Shown here in pieces: positions 46,001 through 52,958 of a stretch of 64,000 nt of DNA. Within the stretch, counting starts at the first letter, position 1. Each line of letters begins with the position of its first letter. The stretch is from an uncultured Lachnospiraceae bacterium (lineage in GTDB: Bacteria; Bacillota; Clostridia; Lachnospirales; Lachnospiraceae), in assembly GCA_910577835.1 (NCBI GenBank), contig CAJTOU010000005.1:45083-109082 (forward strand), written 5' to 3'. The notes under the pieces were generated by a model, which was not told the DNA's origin, did no database searches, and saw nothing but the letters and a program-made list of their open reading frames with translations. Position numbers and translations under genes: made by a program.

Positions 46001-46068
46001 TGTTGATTGTGTGGAAGAAACACACAAAGAAGCAGGCCAAGGAAAACAATGGAGCAGAACAGACATAA
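37054..46068 (+). CDS. Giant Ig-like repeat surface protein (3004 residues)
   Basis: ATG 37054 after AAAGGGAG. Signal peptide (1-36, ending VWA), about 19 Ig-like modules that open with variants of ID-x-x-x-P-x-I-x-V-x-Y (IDNTGP, IDKKPP, IDTNPP, IDNQAP, IDKTGP, IDRQAP, IDTQSP, IDKTAP, IDVTQP, IDKTVP, IDRTAP), and a C-terminal membrane helix (about 2965-2985) with a basic tail. Several mid-protein modules carry a near-identical strand TATIVVSDLSFVYED. No LPxTG, so anchoring is by the membrane helix. Probably a long stalk or adhesin displayed on the cell. Located just downstream of the kinase cassette with a 52-bp gap and no terminator seen. Confidence 0.88.
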   Translation: MTESKKRWFALIMAMIMLIALLPDSFLSTEGVWADNINESDKNTQTIDNIEKETADSTSEKKTIIRKFQGETELKNEIFSFILYDENNEIILQLDNLGKEDKTEVSDELGIKVSAQTDDTNLIITLEDLNVNNKYSYKLENNGDTEYAPVTEIIDMEKPLLEVELDIIIEAGSITLYISQVQTAESMDIIYKVYEAADNQIKGDVLVEGKIERLSSTVKKVVISDYELLSRQNYGIKFYNGTKLLSIQYVDNSRVLGEKNNPIDITKDIEPLKLQISYENLGNTYTDVNNPNNKYYQGRKATLEVNKDSDRIDIETLRKKIIESISVTTTNDSQNHTNNPLTLTLSEKAEDGTYHVTDKNGNIILKISEWNEINNSYNIEFVQSGEYLWNNIEYSDKSGNIASVSFSKVEGSTEDDKSFVIDNTGPKAECFINIFPDINSQSTRKDGNLLEEQKSYILRNTSLQLVTNLSSTDKSEFCLENVFDDYSGISKVDYHVFEETKDYQALTEWTNWTNGISDINNNAKLCVSKDTDGIYYMYYRLEDKIGNISYYDGLGFKLDVTPPEIELSYSIDNKEYKTISGSAIVLNKDVQIKAVITEANLSDDNIVLKINTEKKDCSILQKNNNSKELTYNLTAQDGEDIVYKIDLTCTDDVGHSSTATATVRIDKKPPVIQGYKFTPSYKWENDDKVSFFNEDVQVDLAIEDINFNQNNSKVSIKKNEEEEVLLTTSDNGYGKNIWEKDNNNPNIYKTTLNFKAGNSTDDKYIIKVTYTDDAGNTVENEKIIVIDTNPPVVSIKFTDTEKPVSGNKKNYYKKRTAEISITEVSSLDIEEFEKAIKEGISVKDKNNNEIYITGNKNPFYEIKKRTDLNNSYNVEFTGDGHYELNISYTDKCGNATKQPAKDEFVFSIDNTLPTAKGQVELYKYMDSENPLSEEYDLSQTDKRKSYLSTYFEIMGNKYPSKFILTDIQDNLSGVNEIKYYLVNQPLDENVKLEDITGWKNKNDVIGNQEFIVTLPEKKEPTAYYIYYCIEDYAGNKAYYNGAGILLDQKNPDIKEFTYQNGGECSVDEPEEIEDEKINVYTFSDNVQINFEIQETNFVEDDTKIRIEKYNFEKKNYTDISIGACTWNASEDKHKTSISTNIEALRTEKNQVNQYKITVTTKDKVGRTNKHTEIIRIDKQQANIMVKYQDALTEQMAPHYYNKEREAEIKIEKKIYSFVNPEEFREAIIKGIYAKNEKYEDIIDTKEILNNIPAITEGFEVKAGDKIYEMSAWNPVDKSYTIKFYENAIYEINIEYTDRAGNESNVKYEPEDGASFVIDNQAPQVTVTYDNTNKLKEYFYYGKRTSQISVTDLSFVYASKVEKKEEKIKNILKEKVEKKITAIDTKKNRIKAEAVTIEEWLFDNGVYKQKIEFNGEAIYSFDISPIQDLCGMTCEKDNIQYNVSDGKSFVIDKTGPQITVIYHDSDTNKHADEYYKDSRTADIIVEDLSYIYEDKLSESKDLTPENRISDWIEITAKDAKGNLVTDAFKNEKWIFLNSDSSDSLSGVYKKSICFEKDAIYTFSILNNGEVPADIYENTATIVYKNIFDNDVKDYDSFVISRNAPDVCITYNDTPDNKLKNHYYTETRTATIVVSDLSFVYEDSQKKDLDSLAVNKIQIEITAENEKAEQLTDSYSATGWNFDKENGIYTQEITYTGDAIYSWSISGKNIYEWDIQTSYQDKQNQKVEDYDSFVIDRQAPKIIVTYNDTNKVSDYFYQGGRTAKIEVSDLSYVYEDYQRISKEGDMFVITDERVELNITAKDESDKSVAKAYKESGWNFDTKNGVYINNIYFEKDAIYKYENSAMDIYGRQAEFTYTNEKEHIKDWNSFVIDTQSPEVIVTYDDRNKGTNLKYVDGYYKDNRTAKITVSDLSFVYADKYMPERADTENLVLNNQTGDNTNSYILPEITAYSNDIERDVKNAHTMNLESLWSWNEAQNGYQADIIFMAEANYSFHITGKDICKNPANVSYSNVVDANSFVIDKTAPTISITYDDNSPVRMIDGRGYFARTRTATIIITEGCDTFDTEDASNNIIITAKDAAGNDIGPDTYAVSGWTESKASQNGTATKYTAEIIYQGDANYTFEISYTDKTGHTAADINTNSNITPYVFTVDSGAPTGTISVSGFGSWNRLTELLTFDRWSNSSVNITASANDGISSVYSIKYYKTAAVTAMTRQQLLDLSDSLWTDYNPFSVRPDEMFSVYLRIEDRSGNISFINSDGVIVDATAPNEESIAPEITIVPVQPVNNIYNTDVTIDITVTDPIVNNSYSGLKSIRYEVQNMGTVTQQGQLYTFNYVTGQTLQSQLLQRWNGQITVDRNLNNSNDVRIVVYAQDNSDNMSNAYTAIQIDVTQPSIDISYDNNNGDASFGTSTYFNADRTATIRITERNFNADDVQITITNTDGTMPAVSNWSSSAGTGNGDDAVHTATVTYSADGDYVFAISYADLAGNTNTDINYRNSAAPEQFTIDKTVPVINVTYDNNSMQNDNYYNAVRTAAISVTEHNFDAGRYNITLTASDDGADKAAPSIGTWSNNGDIHTALVQFTDDGYYSMDMSYTDMAGNQAAQFTQQTFYVDQTMPRVEVRGIRNNTANNNETIGFEITCTDTNFDVFTPQLSVTKMVDGKNVTENCEINQMTPIRNGQTYIVDNLEQDGIYSLTCTARDKAGNVFDRVVYLNDAGQEEDGMEASEGISFLNFSVNRRGSVYTLDSYTDEVAKYYYVREVDENLVIVETNVDTLSGYIELNGKKLTEGTDYRVEISGGNGEWYVVRYIINKELFAGEGEYKIVAYSEDNAGNTAYSDIKGTNMSFIIDRTAPIVTVAGIEDNGRYQVERQTVTVIPKDDGGKLQKITIEAFDQNGDMLNGFPIVYEGEELIALLEENNGELTFELPEGTGMSVRITCEDAAGNEMDTMSFDNIVVSTNRLTIILADKRFIYGVIAGIVVLTVLIVLLIVWKKHTKKQAKENNGAEQT

Positions 46069-46150
46069 GAGAACATTGAGAATTTTGGAATATGGCATAA
46101 AATAAAGCACTAAGTATAGATAAACAAAGCATTAAATATTCTATATGTAG

Positions 46151-46190
46151 TATGTGACAAGCAGGACAAAGAGTATCTACTTGTCACATA
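46151..46190. repeat. 11-bp inverted repeat with 18-nt loop
   Basis: TATGTGACAAG (46151-46161) and CTTGTCACATA (46180-46190) are perfect reverse complements. No T-run follows, so it may be an operator or a processing hairpin between the giant gene and the lipoprotein gene. Confidence 0.6.
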
Positions 46191-46270
46191 TTGCGATAAT
46201 GATAGATTGAATATAAGAGGTAAATGATATTTTTAAATATAAATTGGATAAATATAAGGAGGATAAATCT

Positions 46271-47608
46271 TTGAAAAAACGTTTATTATGTGTATCTCTT
46301 TGTGGTATGATTTTGTTTTTATCTGCTTGTGGAAGTACAGAAGCAGAAACAGAAAAAACTGTAAAGACATCATATGAAAAACAGCAAAAAACATCAGATA
46401 CGCTTTCTGAAACTGATGAGCCAGAGAGCGAAAGTCAGACAGAAAAAGAAACAGAAAAAACTGTTAAAAGTCTTGAAATTGTAAATAATGGAAAAACTGT
46501 GGTTCAGTATGGCAGTGATATGTATTACTGGAAATATAATAATGGAAGTTTTGAGCATCAGGCTCTTTTAGCAAATTATAATCCGGTTTCTACCGCTCAG
46601 AATCAGCTTATCTGCCGAAAAGAGGATGGAAGTGAAGAAATTGTTCTAACTGACTGCGCTATGGGGGATTTGTATTTTCTGGATAACAGGATGTATTTTG
46701 AAAGTCTCTCTTTTACAGAATATACATATAGTACGGAAGTAAAATGGATAGAGAGAAAAGATGAGAAATGGGATACTTCTGTGATAAATTCTCTGGGAAC
46801 CGGAAAAATAGCAGATGTGGATAAAGAAAAAAAGAAAATTCTTTTTCTGGCAGATGTGCCAAATAGTAAATATAATGATTTGTATATAATAAATTCAGAA
46901 AAACCAGAAGAACAAACAATTGTTGAACAGAAAATACGTTATTTGGCTTATGAAAATGAAGTAATTTATTATCAAAAAGAAACGGAAGATATAAAGAACG
47001 CACAGAGCGGAGAAATAAGCATGTGGTCGTCAGATTTACATTTAAATAAAACGGAATTTGTTCATACAAATCCAGACCTTTATGATTTTCAGGATGGTGG
47101 AAAAGCGGAAGTGCAGTGTTTTCAGATTTTTGACGGGAATATTTATTTTTCCTATGGAAATATCGCTGGAACAGGAAACTTCTATCAAGGCGGAAATATC
47201 TGTAAAGTACCTGTGGACGGCGGAAGCTGTGAAGTGCTGGCAAGCAGGGCGGAGGATTTGTTTTATGTGTATCGTCAAAATGGCGAGGTAAAAATAGAAC
47301 AGACAAAAAAACTGAGCGAACCATATCGGGATGAAGCAGGGAATTATTGTATGTATGTAGATGAAGCGGGAACGTTGGTTACGCTGATATCGGCAAATGA
47401 TTATACAAACGATACCACTGCTGCTGTCAGGATAAAAGATATTGAATTGATTGGGAATCAGGTTTTTTATAAAATTGTTTATAGTACTTATAATGCGGAA
47501 ATTAGCAAGGGATGGAGAGATGGATATGACTGGAATAAAACAGAGGTGTATATAAGAGATATAGATACGGGAAATGTAAAAAAATTATATGAATATGAGC
47601 TGAATTGA
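46271..47608 (+). CDS. Putative surface lipoprotein of unknown function
   Basis: 445 residues starting at TTG 46271, 7 bp after AAGGAGG; an ATG at 46244 lies upstream of the site and is rejected. Lipoprotein signal KKRLLCVSLCGMILFLSAC with the acylated Cys at about residue 20, then an acidic/Ser/Thr/Glu linker and a beta-rich domain with repeated short strands (DMYYWKYNNGSF, NRMYFESLSF, NIYFSYGNI), reminiscent of DUF5050-type propeller repeats. No catalytic motif seen. It may bind or sense a ligand next to the surface proteins. Confidence 0.75.
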   Translation: MKKRLLCVSLCGMILFLSACGSTEAETEKTVKTSYEKQQKTSDTLSETDEPESESQTEKETEKTVKSLEIVNNGKTVVQYGSDMYYWKYNNGSFEHQALLANYNPVSTAQNQLICRKEDGSEEIVLTDCAMGDLYFLDNRMYFESLSFTEYTYSTEVKWIERKDEKWDTSVINSLGTGKIADVDKEKKKILFLADVPNSKYNDLYIINSEKPEEQTIVEQKIRYLAYENEVIYYQKETEDIKNAQSGEISMWSSDLHLNKTEFVHTNPDLYDFQDGGKAEVQCFQIFDGNIYFSYGNIAGTGNFYQGGNICKVPVDGGSCEVLASRAEDLFYVYRQNGEVKIEQTKKLSEPYRDEAGNYCMYVDEAGTLVTLISANDYTNDTTAAVRIKDIELIGNQVFYKIVYSTYNAEISKGWRDGYDWNKTEVYIRDIDTGNVKKLYEYELN

Positions 47609-47669
47609 TTTGAAAATATGGACAGATTCATTATTTTAAAAATACAAAAATTTTAGGAGGACAGAAAAT

Positions 47670-48323
47670 ATGATATGTCAAAACTGCGGAGCGAATAACA
47701 ATGAAGACGCACAATTTTGTGTAAATTGTGGACAAATTCTTTATTCTGACAATAGTTATAACTCTAGTCAAAACAAACAAAATTATTCACAAGAAAATCA
47801 TACATATTCATCCCAAATAATATCACCACAAAGAATATATATTCCACATGGAAAAGGTGGTTTTGTTAATGAAGATGAGCAGGTAGTTGCAACTTTGAAA
47901 AATGGAAGAATTATGAATATTCTTTCAAATGAGGGATTTATGAATGAGAAGGCGGTGCTCACAAACAGAAGGCTATACTATAATTGCACAGATGGTTTAA
48001 TTTCTACAATACATATGGAAAAGAAAGTGGATATTAAAGATATTACTGCAACAAAAATTGAAGATAATCATCCAAGAATAGTTCTTATTCTGGCATTGGT
48101 TATGTTTATAATAGGTGCAATGCTATCCGTGGAAATAGCGGAAGCAGGTAGTTCATTTATAGGAACAGCAATTGTTCTTGTTATAGTTTATTTTATCAGA
48201 GTGAAAAAATGCATGCGGGTAGATTATGCAGGTGGATTTGTTTATTTCAGTGTAAAAAATTATAATATGGAAAATGTAAAGGAATTTCAGAGATGTATTC
48301 ATGCAATAAAAGATACTATGTAA
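47670..48323 (+). CDS. Zinc-ribbon plus membrane-helix protein
   Basis: 217 residues; ATG after TTTTAGGAGG. N-terminal zinc ribbon CQNCGANNNEDAQFCVNCGQ (four Cys), a polar linker, a PH-like beta domain (about 66-130, with VLTNRRLYYNC), and two hydrophobic helices (about 132-170) followed by a soluble end. One of four zinc-ribbon genes in a row. Function unknown; the PH-like domain plus zinc ribbon arrangement is common in Clostridial membrane proteins. Confidence 0.75.
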   Translation: MICQNCGANNNEDAQFCVNCGQILYSDNSYNSSQNKQNYSQENHTYSSQIISPQRIYIPHGKGGFVNEDEQVVATLKNGRIMNILSNEGFMNEKAVLTNRRLYYNCTDGLISTIHMEKKVDIKDITATKIEDNHPRIVLILALVMFIIGAMLSVEIAEAGSSFIGTAIVLVIVYFIRVKKCMRVDYAGGFVYFSVKNYNMENVKEFQRCIHAIKDTM

Positions 48324-48468
48324 CAACTATTGTTCTTTAATATCAGTTATTTTAAAAGAAAAAACTTTACAAAAAATCTATATCGTACAAATTAGCATCA
48401 AATAAGGTTATTAATGTTTAAATTATTTTAGACAGCCTTATCTTTAAAGTAAAAAAGGAGTATTACAT

Positions 48469-49524
48469 ATGATTTGTAGAAATTGCGGACAGGAAATACC
48501 AGAAAGCAGCATGTTTTGCTCAAACTGTGGACAGGCTGCTGGGGAAAACAGCATAAATATAAATAATCAGCAGTACAGCGAGCAGGAATATCAACAATAT
48601 AACAACGAACAATATATAAATCAGGAATATAATCAGCCATATAATAATTTAACAATAATAAATAGAATTTTTCAAAAAATTAATTCAACTACACTAGTTC
48701 TTACAATAGTTGTTATGTTAGTGATTTTGTTTTTAAAGTCCTGTTTCTTTGGTTCTGACTATAAAACACCTCTTGATGATATGGTAAAAATGATTAATAA
48801 AAGGCAAACCAATATTGATAAAGTTGCAGATGTAGTTATACCAGAAATATTATCAGATTCTTATGATGAAATTATAGATGTGTTGAAAAGCAATAAAGAG
48901 TATAAAAAAGATTTTAAAACATTTTATACAAAAGACCTTCCAGATGCAGCAGAAGATTTATATGATGATTTTTTTGATGAAATGGAGGATATTTATGGCA
49001 AAAATCCAAAGATATCATATGAAATAAAGGATAAAGAAAAACTGGACAAAGAAGAAAAAGAAGCGATAGCAAAGATATATTCTTTATTCACAAAATTATC
49101 TTCTGGAGTCACAGACTGTATAGAGGCTCTTGAAGACTGTACTGAACTGACCGAAAAAGACATAAAAAAACTTATAAAACAGGTGGAGGCATTAGAAAAG
49201 AAGCTGGATAAGTTTAAAGTAAGCTCCGGATATCTTCTGAATGTAAAATTGACTATAAAGGGTAAAGACAAGAAAGACAGTGAAAAAATGGATATTGTCG
49301 TTATTAAGGTAAATGGAGAGTGGATGATTGATTATATATCCAGTATAATGATTAATTCAGAAAATTGTGATTTAGATGAAGTAGATGAATTATTCGATGA
49401 GGATGAGATTAAAAAACTTAACAGCAAATTGAAAGTAATGGCAAAATATATGGACCAGATGGATGAAGATATGATAGAAGAAATACTGGATAACTGGGAA
49501 AATCTCTTTAATTATATTTTTTAG
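48469..49524 (+). CDS. Zinc-ribbon membrane protein, paralogue A
   Basis: 351 residues. CRNCGQEIPESSMFCSNCGQ zinc ribbon at the N-terminus, a Gln/Asn/Tyr-rich linker (about 25-62), one membrane helix (about 72-92, ending FLKSCFFG), then an extracytoplasmic helical domain with DDMxKxINKxQTNIDK. It shares this entire layout and much of the sequence with the gene at 51673, so the two arose by duplication. The ribbon faces the cytoplasm, the domain faces out. No known function. Confidence 0.8.
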   Translation: MICRNCGQEIPESSMFCSNCGQAAGENSININNQQYSEQEYQQYNNEQYINQEYNQPYNNLTIINRIFQKINSTTLVLTIVVMLVILFLKSCFFGSDYKTPLDDMVKMINKRQTNIDKVADVVIPEILSDSYDEIIDVLKSNKEYKKDFKTFYTKDLPDAAEDLYDDFFDEMEDIYGKNPKISYEIKDKEKLDKEEKEAIAKIYSLFTKLSSGVTDCIEALEDCTELTEKDIKKLIKQVEALEKKLDKFKVSSGYLLNVKLTIKGKDKKDSEKMDIVVIKVNGEWMIDYISSIMINSENCDLDEVDELFDEDEIKKLNSKLKVMAKYMDQMDEDMIEEILDNWENLFNYIF

Positions 49525-49543
49525 AAATGGATAAGGTAAAAGG

Positions 49544-51052
49544 ATGAATCAAATGGAAAATAATAGAAAATCAAAAATAAACACAGGAATTACAGGTTTT
49601 TCAGTTCTGATATTACTGCTGATTTTTATCCTGACATTTCAACCGCTAATTATCGCAGATGGTGGAAGAAAAAAAATAGATATTGGAACTATGGCAGGAT
49701 ATATTTTAAATAATGCAGCCAGAGTAGATGATGATGAAGAGGAGGAGCTGGAAGAAGCAGCGGAAAAACTTGCAGATTATGAAAATTTGAGTCTGATTTC
49801 TGAGCTTCAGATTATTATACAATATGCCAAATACAGTTCCAATATATATGACAGCTATGTGGCGCATTTTCTTGCTTATTTTATTTTTGTAGCATTGGCA
49901 TTTATTATGGAGATATTGCTGGTAGTGGTTGTATTTTGCCAGCTTGTTCGCACAATTTTTGATTTAGTCAAGAAAGATTGTGAAATAACAGATGTATGTA
50001 AAAGAATGAGCACAATATTGGCAATTTGGATATTGTCTGTAATGGCAGGAATCAGTTTTTGCGAATATTGTGATATATGGGAATATAAAATGGAAACAGA
50101 ATTTGGGTTTGCATTTTCTGTAATAGGAATTTTAGCAATTATTATGTGCATTGTTTGCATGTTTGCTCATATTATAATTGATAAAGCTTCAGGAAAACAG
50201 TTTCAGTCACGTCTAATTGCCGCTGCTTTGTTTTTTACAGCAGTTACGGGAATTTATTGCCTGAAAGTAAATGCTTTTAAAATAGAATATTCGGTAGAGG
50301 TGGAAAATGATAATTATATAGATAATGATGATAAGGTTTCCTTGGCTTCACTGCCTAAATGGGAGATTTTTCAGACAATAGAATCAATTCAGACTATAAA
50401 TAATAAATTAGAAGCAGAGAAAGCATCTGATTATATTAGCAAGATTGCAGGTTCCGTATTTATACTGTTAGGAGCATTTGGATGCGTTCTTTTGATTGTT
50501 GTTACATATTCAGTTAGTATGGGTAATTTTGCATCAGGAATGTGCGGGCGTAAATATTCTTTAATTTTACAGATAATTTGTTCCATACTCAGTATTGCTT
50601 TTGTTATTCTGCTGGCAGTATTGCTTGGATTTGGGACAAATCAGATAGCCCATACAATGGAAAATGTATATAAAAGCACATTTGATTCAGCAAGCTGTGA
50701 ATTTGAGATAAAATATAAAATGGGATATTTTATTCCTTTTATTGTCAATATTATATTTATTATTTTAAGTATAGTCAAAAAAGTGTTTGACTGGAAGCTG
50801 GCGGAAAGTTATACAGCTAATATTGGTGTTGATTATTCTGATAATTTTTATTCCCAAAATCAACCTTATCCACAGAATGTTCCATATCCACAAAATATAC
50901 CTAGTATGCCATATTCTCAAGAAAAAACAGCAGGACAGGAAACTGCATATACAAATGAGGAATATTCCCAAAATAGAAATATATGTTCAAATTGTGGTGC
51001 AGAAAATGAAGCAGTGAACAGATTTTGTTCAAGATGTGGACAAGAGATGTAG
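49544..51052 (+). CDS. Multi-span membrane protein with C-terminal zinc ribbon
   Basis: 502 residues. About six hydrophobic helices and two loops, then a Tyr/Pro/Asn/Gln-rich linker and a zinc ribbon at the very end: NICSNCGAENEAVNRFCSRCGQ. Unlike its neighbours the ribbon is C-terminal. Starts 19 bp after paralogue A, so cotranscribed. It may be the channel-like or scaffolding partner of the ribbon proteins (inference only). Confidence 0.75.
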   Translation: MNQMENNRKSKINTGITGFSVLILLLIFILTFQPLIIADGGRKKIDIGTMAGYILNNAARVDDDEEEELEEAAEKLADYENLSLISELQIIIQYAKYSSNIYDSYVAHFLAYFIFVALAFIMEILLVVVVFCQLVRTIFDLVKKDCEITDVCKRMSTILAIWILSVMAGISFCEYCDIWEYKMETEFGFAFSVIGILAIIMCIVCMFAHIIIDKASGKQFQSRLIAAALFFTAVTGIYCLKVNAFKIEYSVEVENDNYIDNDDKVSLASLPKWEIFQTIESIQTINNKLEAEKASDYISKIAGSVFILLGAFGCVLLIVVTYSVSMGNFASGMCGRKYSLILQIICSILSIAFVILLAVLLGFGTNQIAHTMENVYKSTFDSASCEFEIKYKMGYFIPFIVNIIFIILSIVKKVFDWKLAESYTANIGVDYSDNFYSQNQPYPQNVPYPQNIPSMPYSQEKTAGQETAYTNEEYSQNRNICSNCGAENEAVNRFCSRCGQEM

Positions 51053-51137
51053 CAGTTTTTATTATTAAAATGATAATTGTTATAGCCAAGGGTAGGACAC
51101 AATTCATTATACAATAAAAATATTGAAGAGGTAATAT

Positions 51138-51269
51138 ATGGTAACATTAATGAAAGGTGATATTACGAAAATTGATTTTGTAGAAGCTATAGTAAATGTA
51201 GCAAATAAGACTTTGATTGTTTGTAATAGAATTTATTTTAAAAAGAGAAAATATTTATTTATAAATTAA
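51138..51269 (+). pseudogene. Macro-domain (ADP-ribose-binding) gene fragment
   Basis: 43 codons from ATG 51138 (GAGG site upstream) to TAA 51267-51269. The first 26 residues (MKGDITKIDFVEAIVNVANKTL pattern) match the opening of macro-domain proteins, normally GDITxxxVDAIVNAANxxLxGGGGVDGAIH. After NKTL the sequence changes to unrelated KKRKYLFIN and stops, so the rest of the domain is lost. A remnant, not a functional gene. Confidence 0.7.
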
Positions 51270-51311
51270 TTTCAAAAAGAAGTTATAAAAAATAGAATCC
51301 ATACCATAGTG

Positions 51312-51356
51312 ATGCAATATGTCTTTTAAAACAAAAGTTCATATTGCATTATTTTT
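51312..51356 (+). terminator. Hairpin with T-rich tail
   Basis: Outer arms ATGCAATATG (51312-51321) and CATATTGCAT (51340-51349) are perfect complements, with inner CTTTT/AAAAG pairing, followed by TATTTTTAT. Acts as a terminator for whatever crosses the macro fragment. Confidence 0.75.
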
Positions 51357-51380
51357 ATATCCAGCTTACAATATAAATGA

Positions 51381-51409
51381 TTTACGAATCTTCAAACCTG
51401 TGATATAAT
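51381..51409 (+). promoter_or_regulatory. Promoter of zinc-ribbon paralogue B
   Basis: TTTACG (51381-51386), 17-bp spacer, TATAAT (51404-51409) with TG one base before it (extended -10). The next gene start is at 51673, giving a long leader of about 255 nt. Confidence 0.65.
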
Positions 51410-51672
51410 GTCTGCGATGAAAGAAATCTGCTGCCGTATATCAAAAGCAGACCGGCTGGCAGAATTTCATTATCTAAAAAATTAATAAATTAAATAAATT
51501 AAAGGAGGAAATGAAAAAATAAAAATTAAGTAAAAACAAATATCGAAAAACAGAAAGGAGGAAAAAAGTATTTAAATTTATTTGAATCATACAAAGCAAT
51601 AGTATAAAAACCTTGCCGGATAAAGATATCTATCAATGAATCATATCCGCAGGTAGAGAAAAGGAGACACAT
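51410..51672 (+). other. Long leader with decoy ribosome sites before paralogue B
   Basis: This 263-bp stretch contains no full gene. It holds AAAGGAGG (51501-51508) followed by a 3-codon ORF ATG-AAA-AAA-TAA (51511-51522), a second AGGAGG (51556-51561) without a following ATG, and the true AAGGAG at about 51661 before the gene. The 5' part carries short inverted segments (GCAGACCGGCTGGC region). Could be a translational control leader; nothing else recognised. Confidence 0.55.
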
Positions 51673-52869
51673 ATGATTTGTAAAAATTGCGGTCAGGAAG
51701 TACAGGAAGGGGATGCATTTTGTCAAAATTGCGGCTCTCCGGTAACAGTAGAAGAACAAGAAGAAAAAGATACTACAAAAGTAAATCTAACAAAATCACA
51801 AAATTCAGAAGAAAACAGTATACAGAGTGATTTGCAAAATGATTCCATACATGAATCGGACAATCAAAATTATAACACTCAGGATTATTCTCAGGCATAT
51901 AACAATAACACTCAAAGTTACAGTGGTGAGGCATATGACCAGTCTTATACCAATAATCAGACATATAATCAGTCTTATACAGAAACTTCAGCCGCCATGC
52001 AGCAGGAAAATCCAAAAAAGAAGCTTAATTCATCTGTTATAGGTCTGGCAATAATTGTAATTCTGGCAGTTTTGTTTTTAAAATCCTGCTTTTTTGGCTC
52101 CAGCTATAAAGCACCTTTAGATGATATGCTCAAAATTATCAATAAAAAGCAGACCAATATTGATAAAATCGCAGATGTCGTAGTACCTGCCATGCTGTCA
52201 GATACTTATGAAGAAGTGATAGACCTGTTAAAGAGCAATAAAGAGTACAAAAAAGACTTTAAAAAGCTTTATGACAAAACTCTTCCAGAAGCCATAGAAG
52301 ACACATATGATGAATTTTATGACAATATGGAAAATATATATGGAAAAAATATAAAGCTGTCCTACAAAATAGAAGATAAAGAAAAGCTTGACAAAGATGA
52401 GCGCAAAGCTATCGCAAGTGCTTATTCTTCCTTTGCGCAGTTATCTTCCGGTATTACAGACTGTATAGAAGCTCTGGAAAACTGTACGGAATTTAAAGAA
52501 AAGGAACTTAAAAAGTTGGTAAAGCAGGTAGAGTCTCTGGAAAAGAAACTGGATAAGTTTAAAGTCAGCTCCGGTTATGTTCTGGATGTAGAATTTACCA
52601 TAAAGGGAAAGAAAGATGAGACCAGCCACAATATGGATATTGTAGTGATTAAAGCAGATGGGGACTGGATGATTGATTATCTGTCTACTGCAATGTTAAA
52701 TTCAGGAGCATATGATTTAGATAAACTGGACAAAATGACAGATGAGCTTGATTTAAAGCAGTTTAACAGTGAGTTAAAGGTTATTGCAAAATATCTGAAA
52801 CAGATAGATAAAGATATGGTGGAAGATGCAATGGATAACTGGGATGATATTATGGATTTTGCTTTTTGA
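51673..52869 (+). CDS. Zinc-ribbon membrane protein, paralogue B
   Basis: 398 residues. Zinc ribbon CKNCGQEVQEGDAFCQNCGS, an acidic then Asn/Tyr/Gln/Ser-rich linker of about 100 residues, a membrane helix (about 122-140) with FLKSCFFG, and an extracytoplasmic helical domain (DDMLKIINKKQTNIDK, KLDKFKVSSGYVLDVEFTIKG). From the helix onward it is clearly homologous to the gene at 48469. It has its own promoter and long leader, so it may be regulated separately from paralogue A. Confidence 0.82.
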   Translation: MICKNCGQEVQEGDAFCQNCGSPVTVEEQEEKDTTKVNLTKSQNSEENSIQSDLQNDSIHESDNQNYNTQDYSQAYNNNTQSYSGEAYDQSYTNNQTYNQSYTETSAAMQQENPKKKLNSSVIGLAIIVILAVLFLKSCFFGSSYKAPLDDMLKIINKKQTNIDKIADVVVPAMLSDTYEEVIDLLKSNKEYKKDFKKLYDKTLPEAIEDTYDEFYDNMENIYGKNIKLSYKIEDKEKLDKDERKAIASAYSSFAQLSSGITDCIEALENCTEFKEKELKKLVKQVESLEKKLDKFKVSSGYVLDVEFTIKGKKDETSHNMDIVVIKADGDWMIDYLSTAMLNSGAYDLDKLDKMTDELDLKQFNSELKVIAKYLKQIDKDMVEDAMDNWDDIMDFAF

Positions 52870-52958
52870 CGAATCCTCGAAAAAGCATTGTATTTTCCAT
52901 ATAAAAATGATATATTTATTTTATAATGAAAAAATCATATAAAGGAGACGCAAAAAAC

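Noticed and set aside
45574-46110. 178-residue minus-strand frame at the end of the giant gene
   Set aside because: Shadow of the coding strand; no ribosome site and no family match.
52866-52893. TTGACG/TTGTAT pair as gpmI promoter
   Set aside because: The -10 match is poor (three of six) and it overlaps the end of the previous gene.
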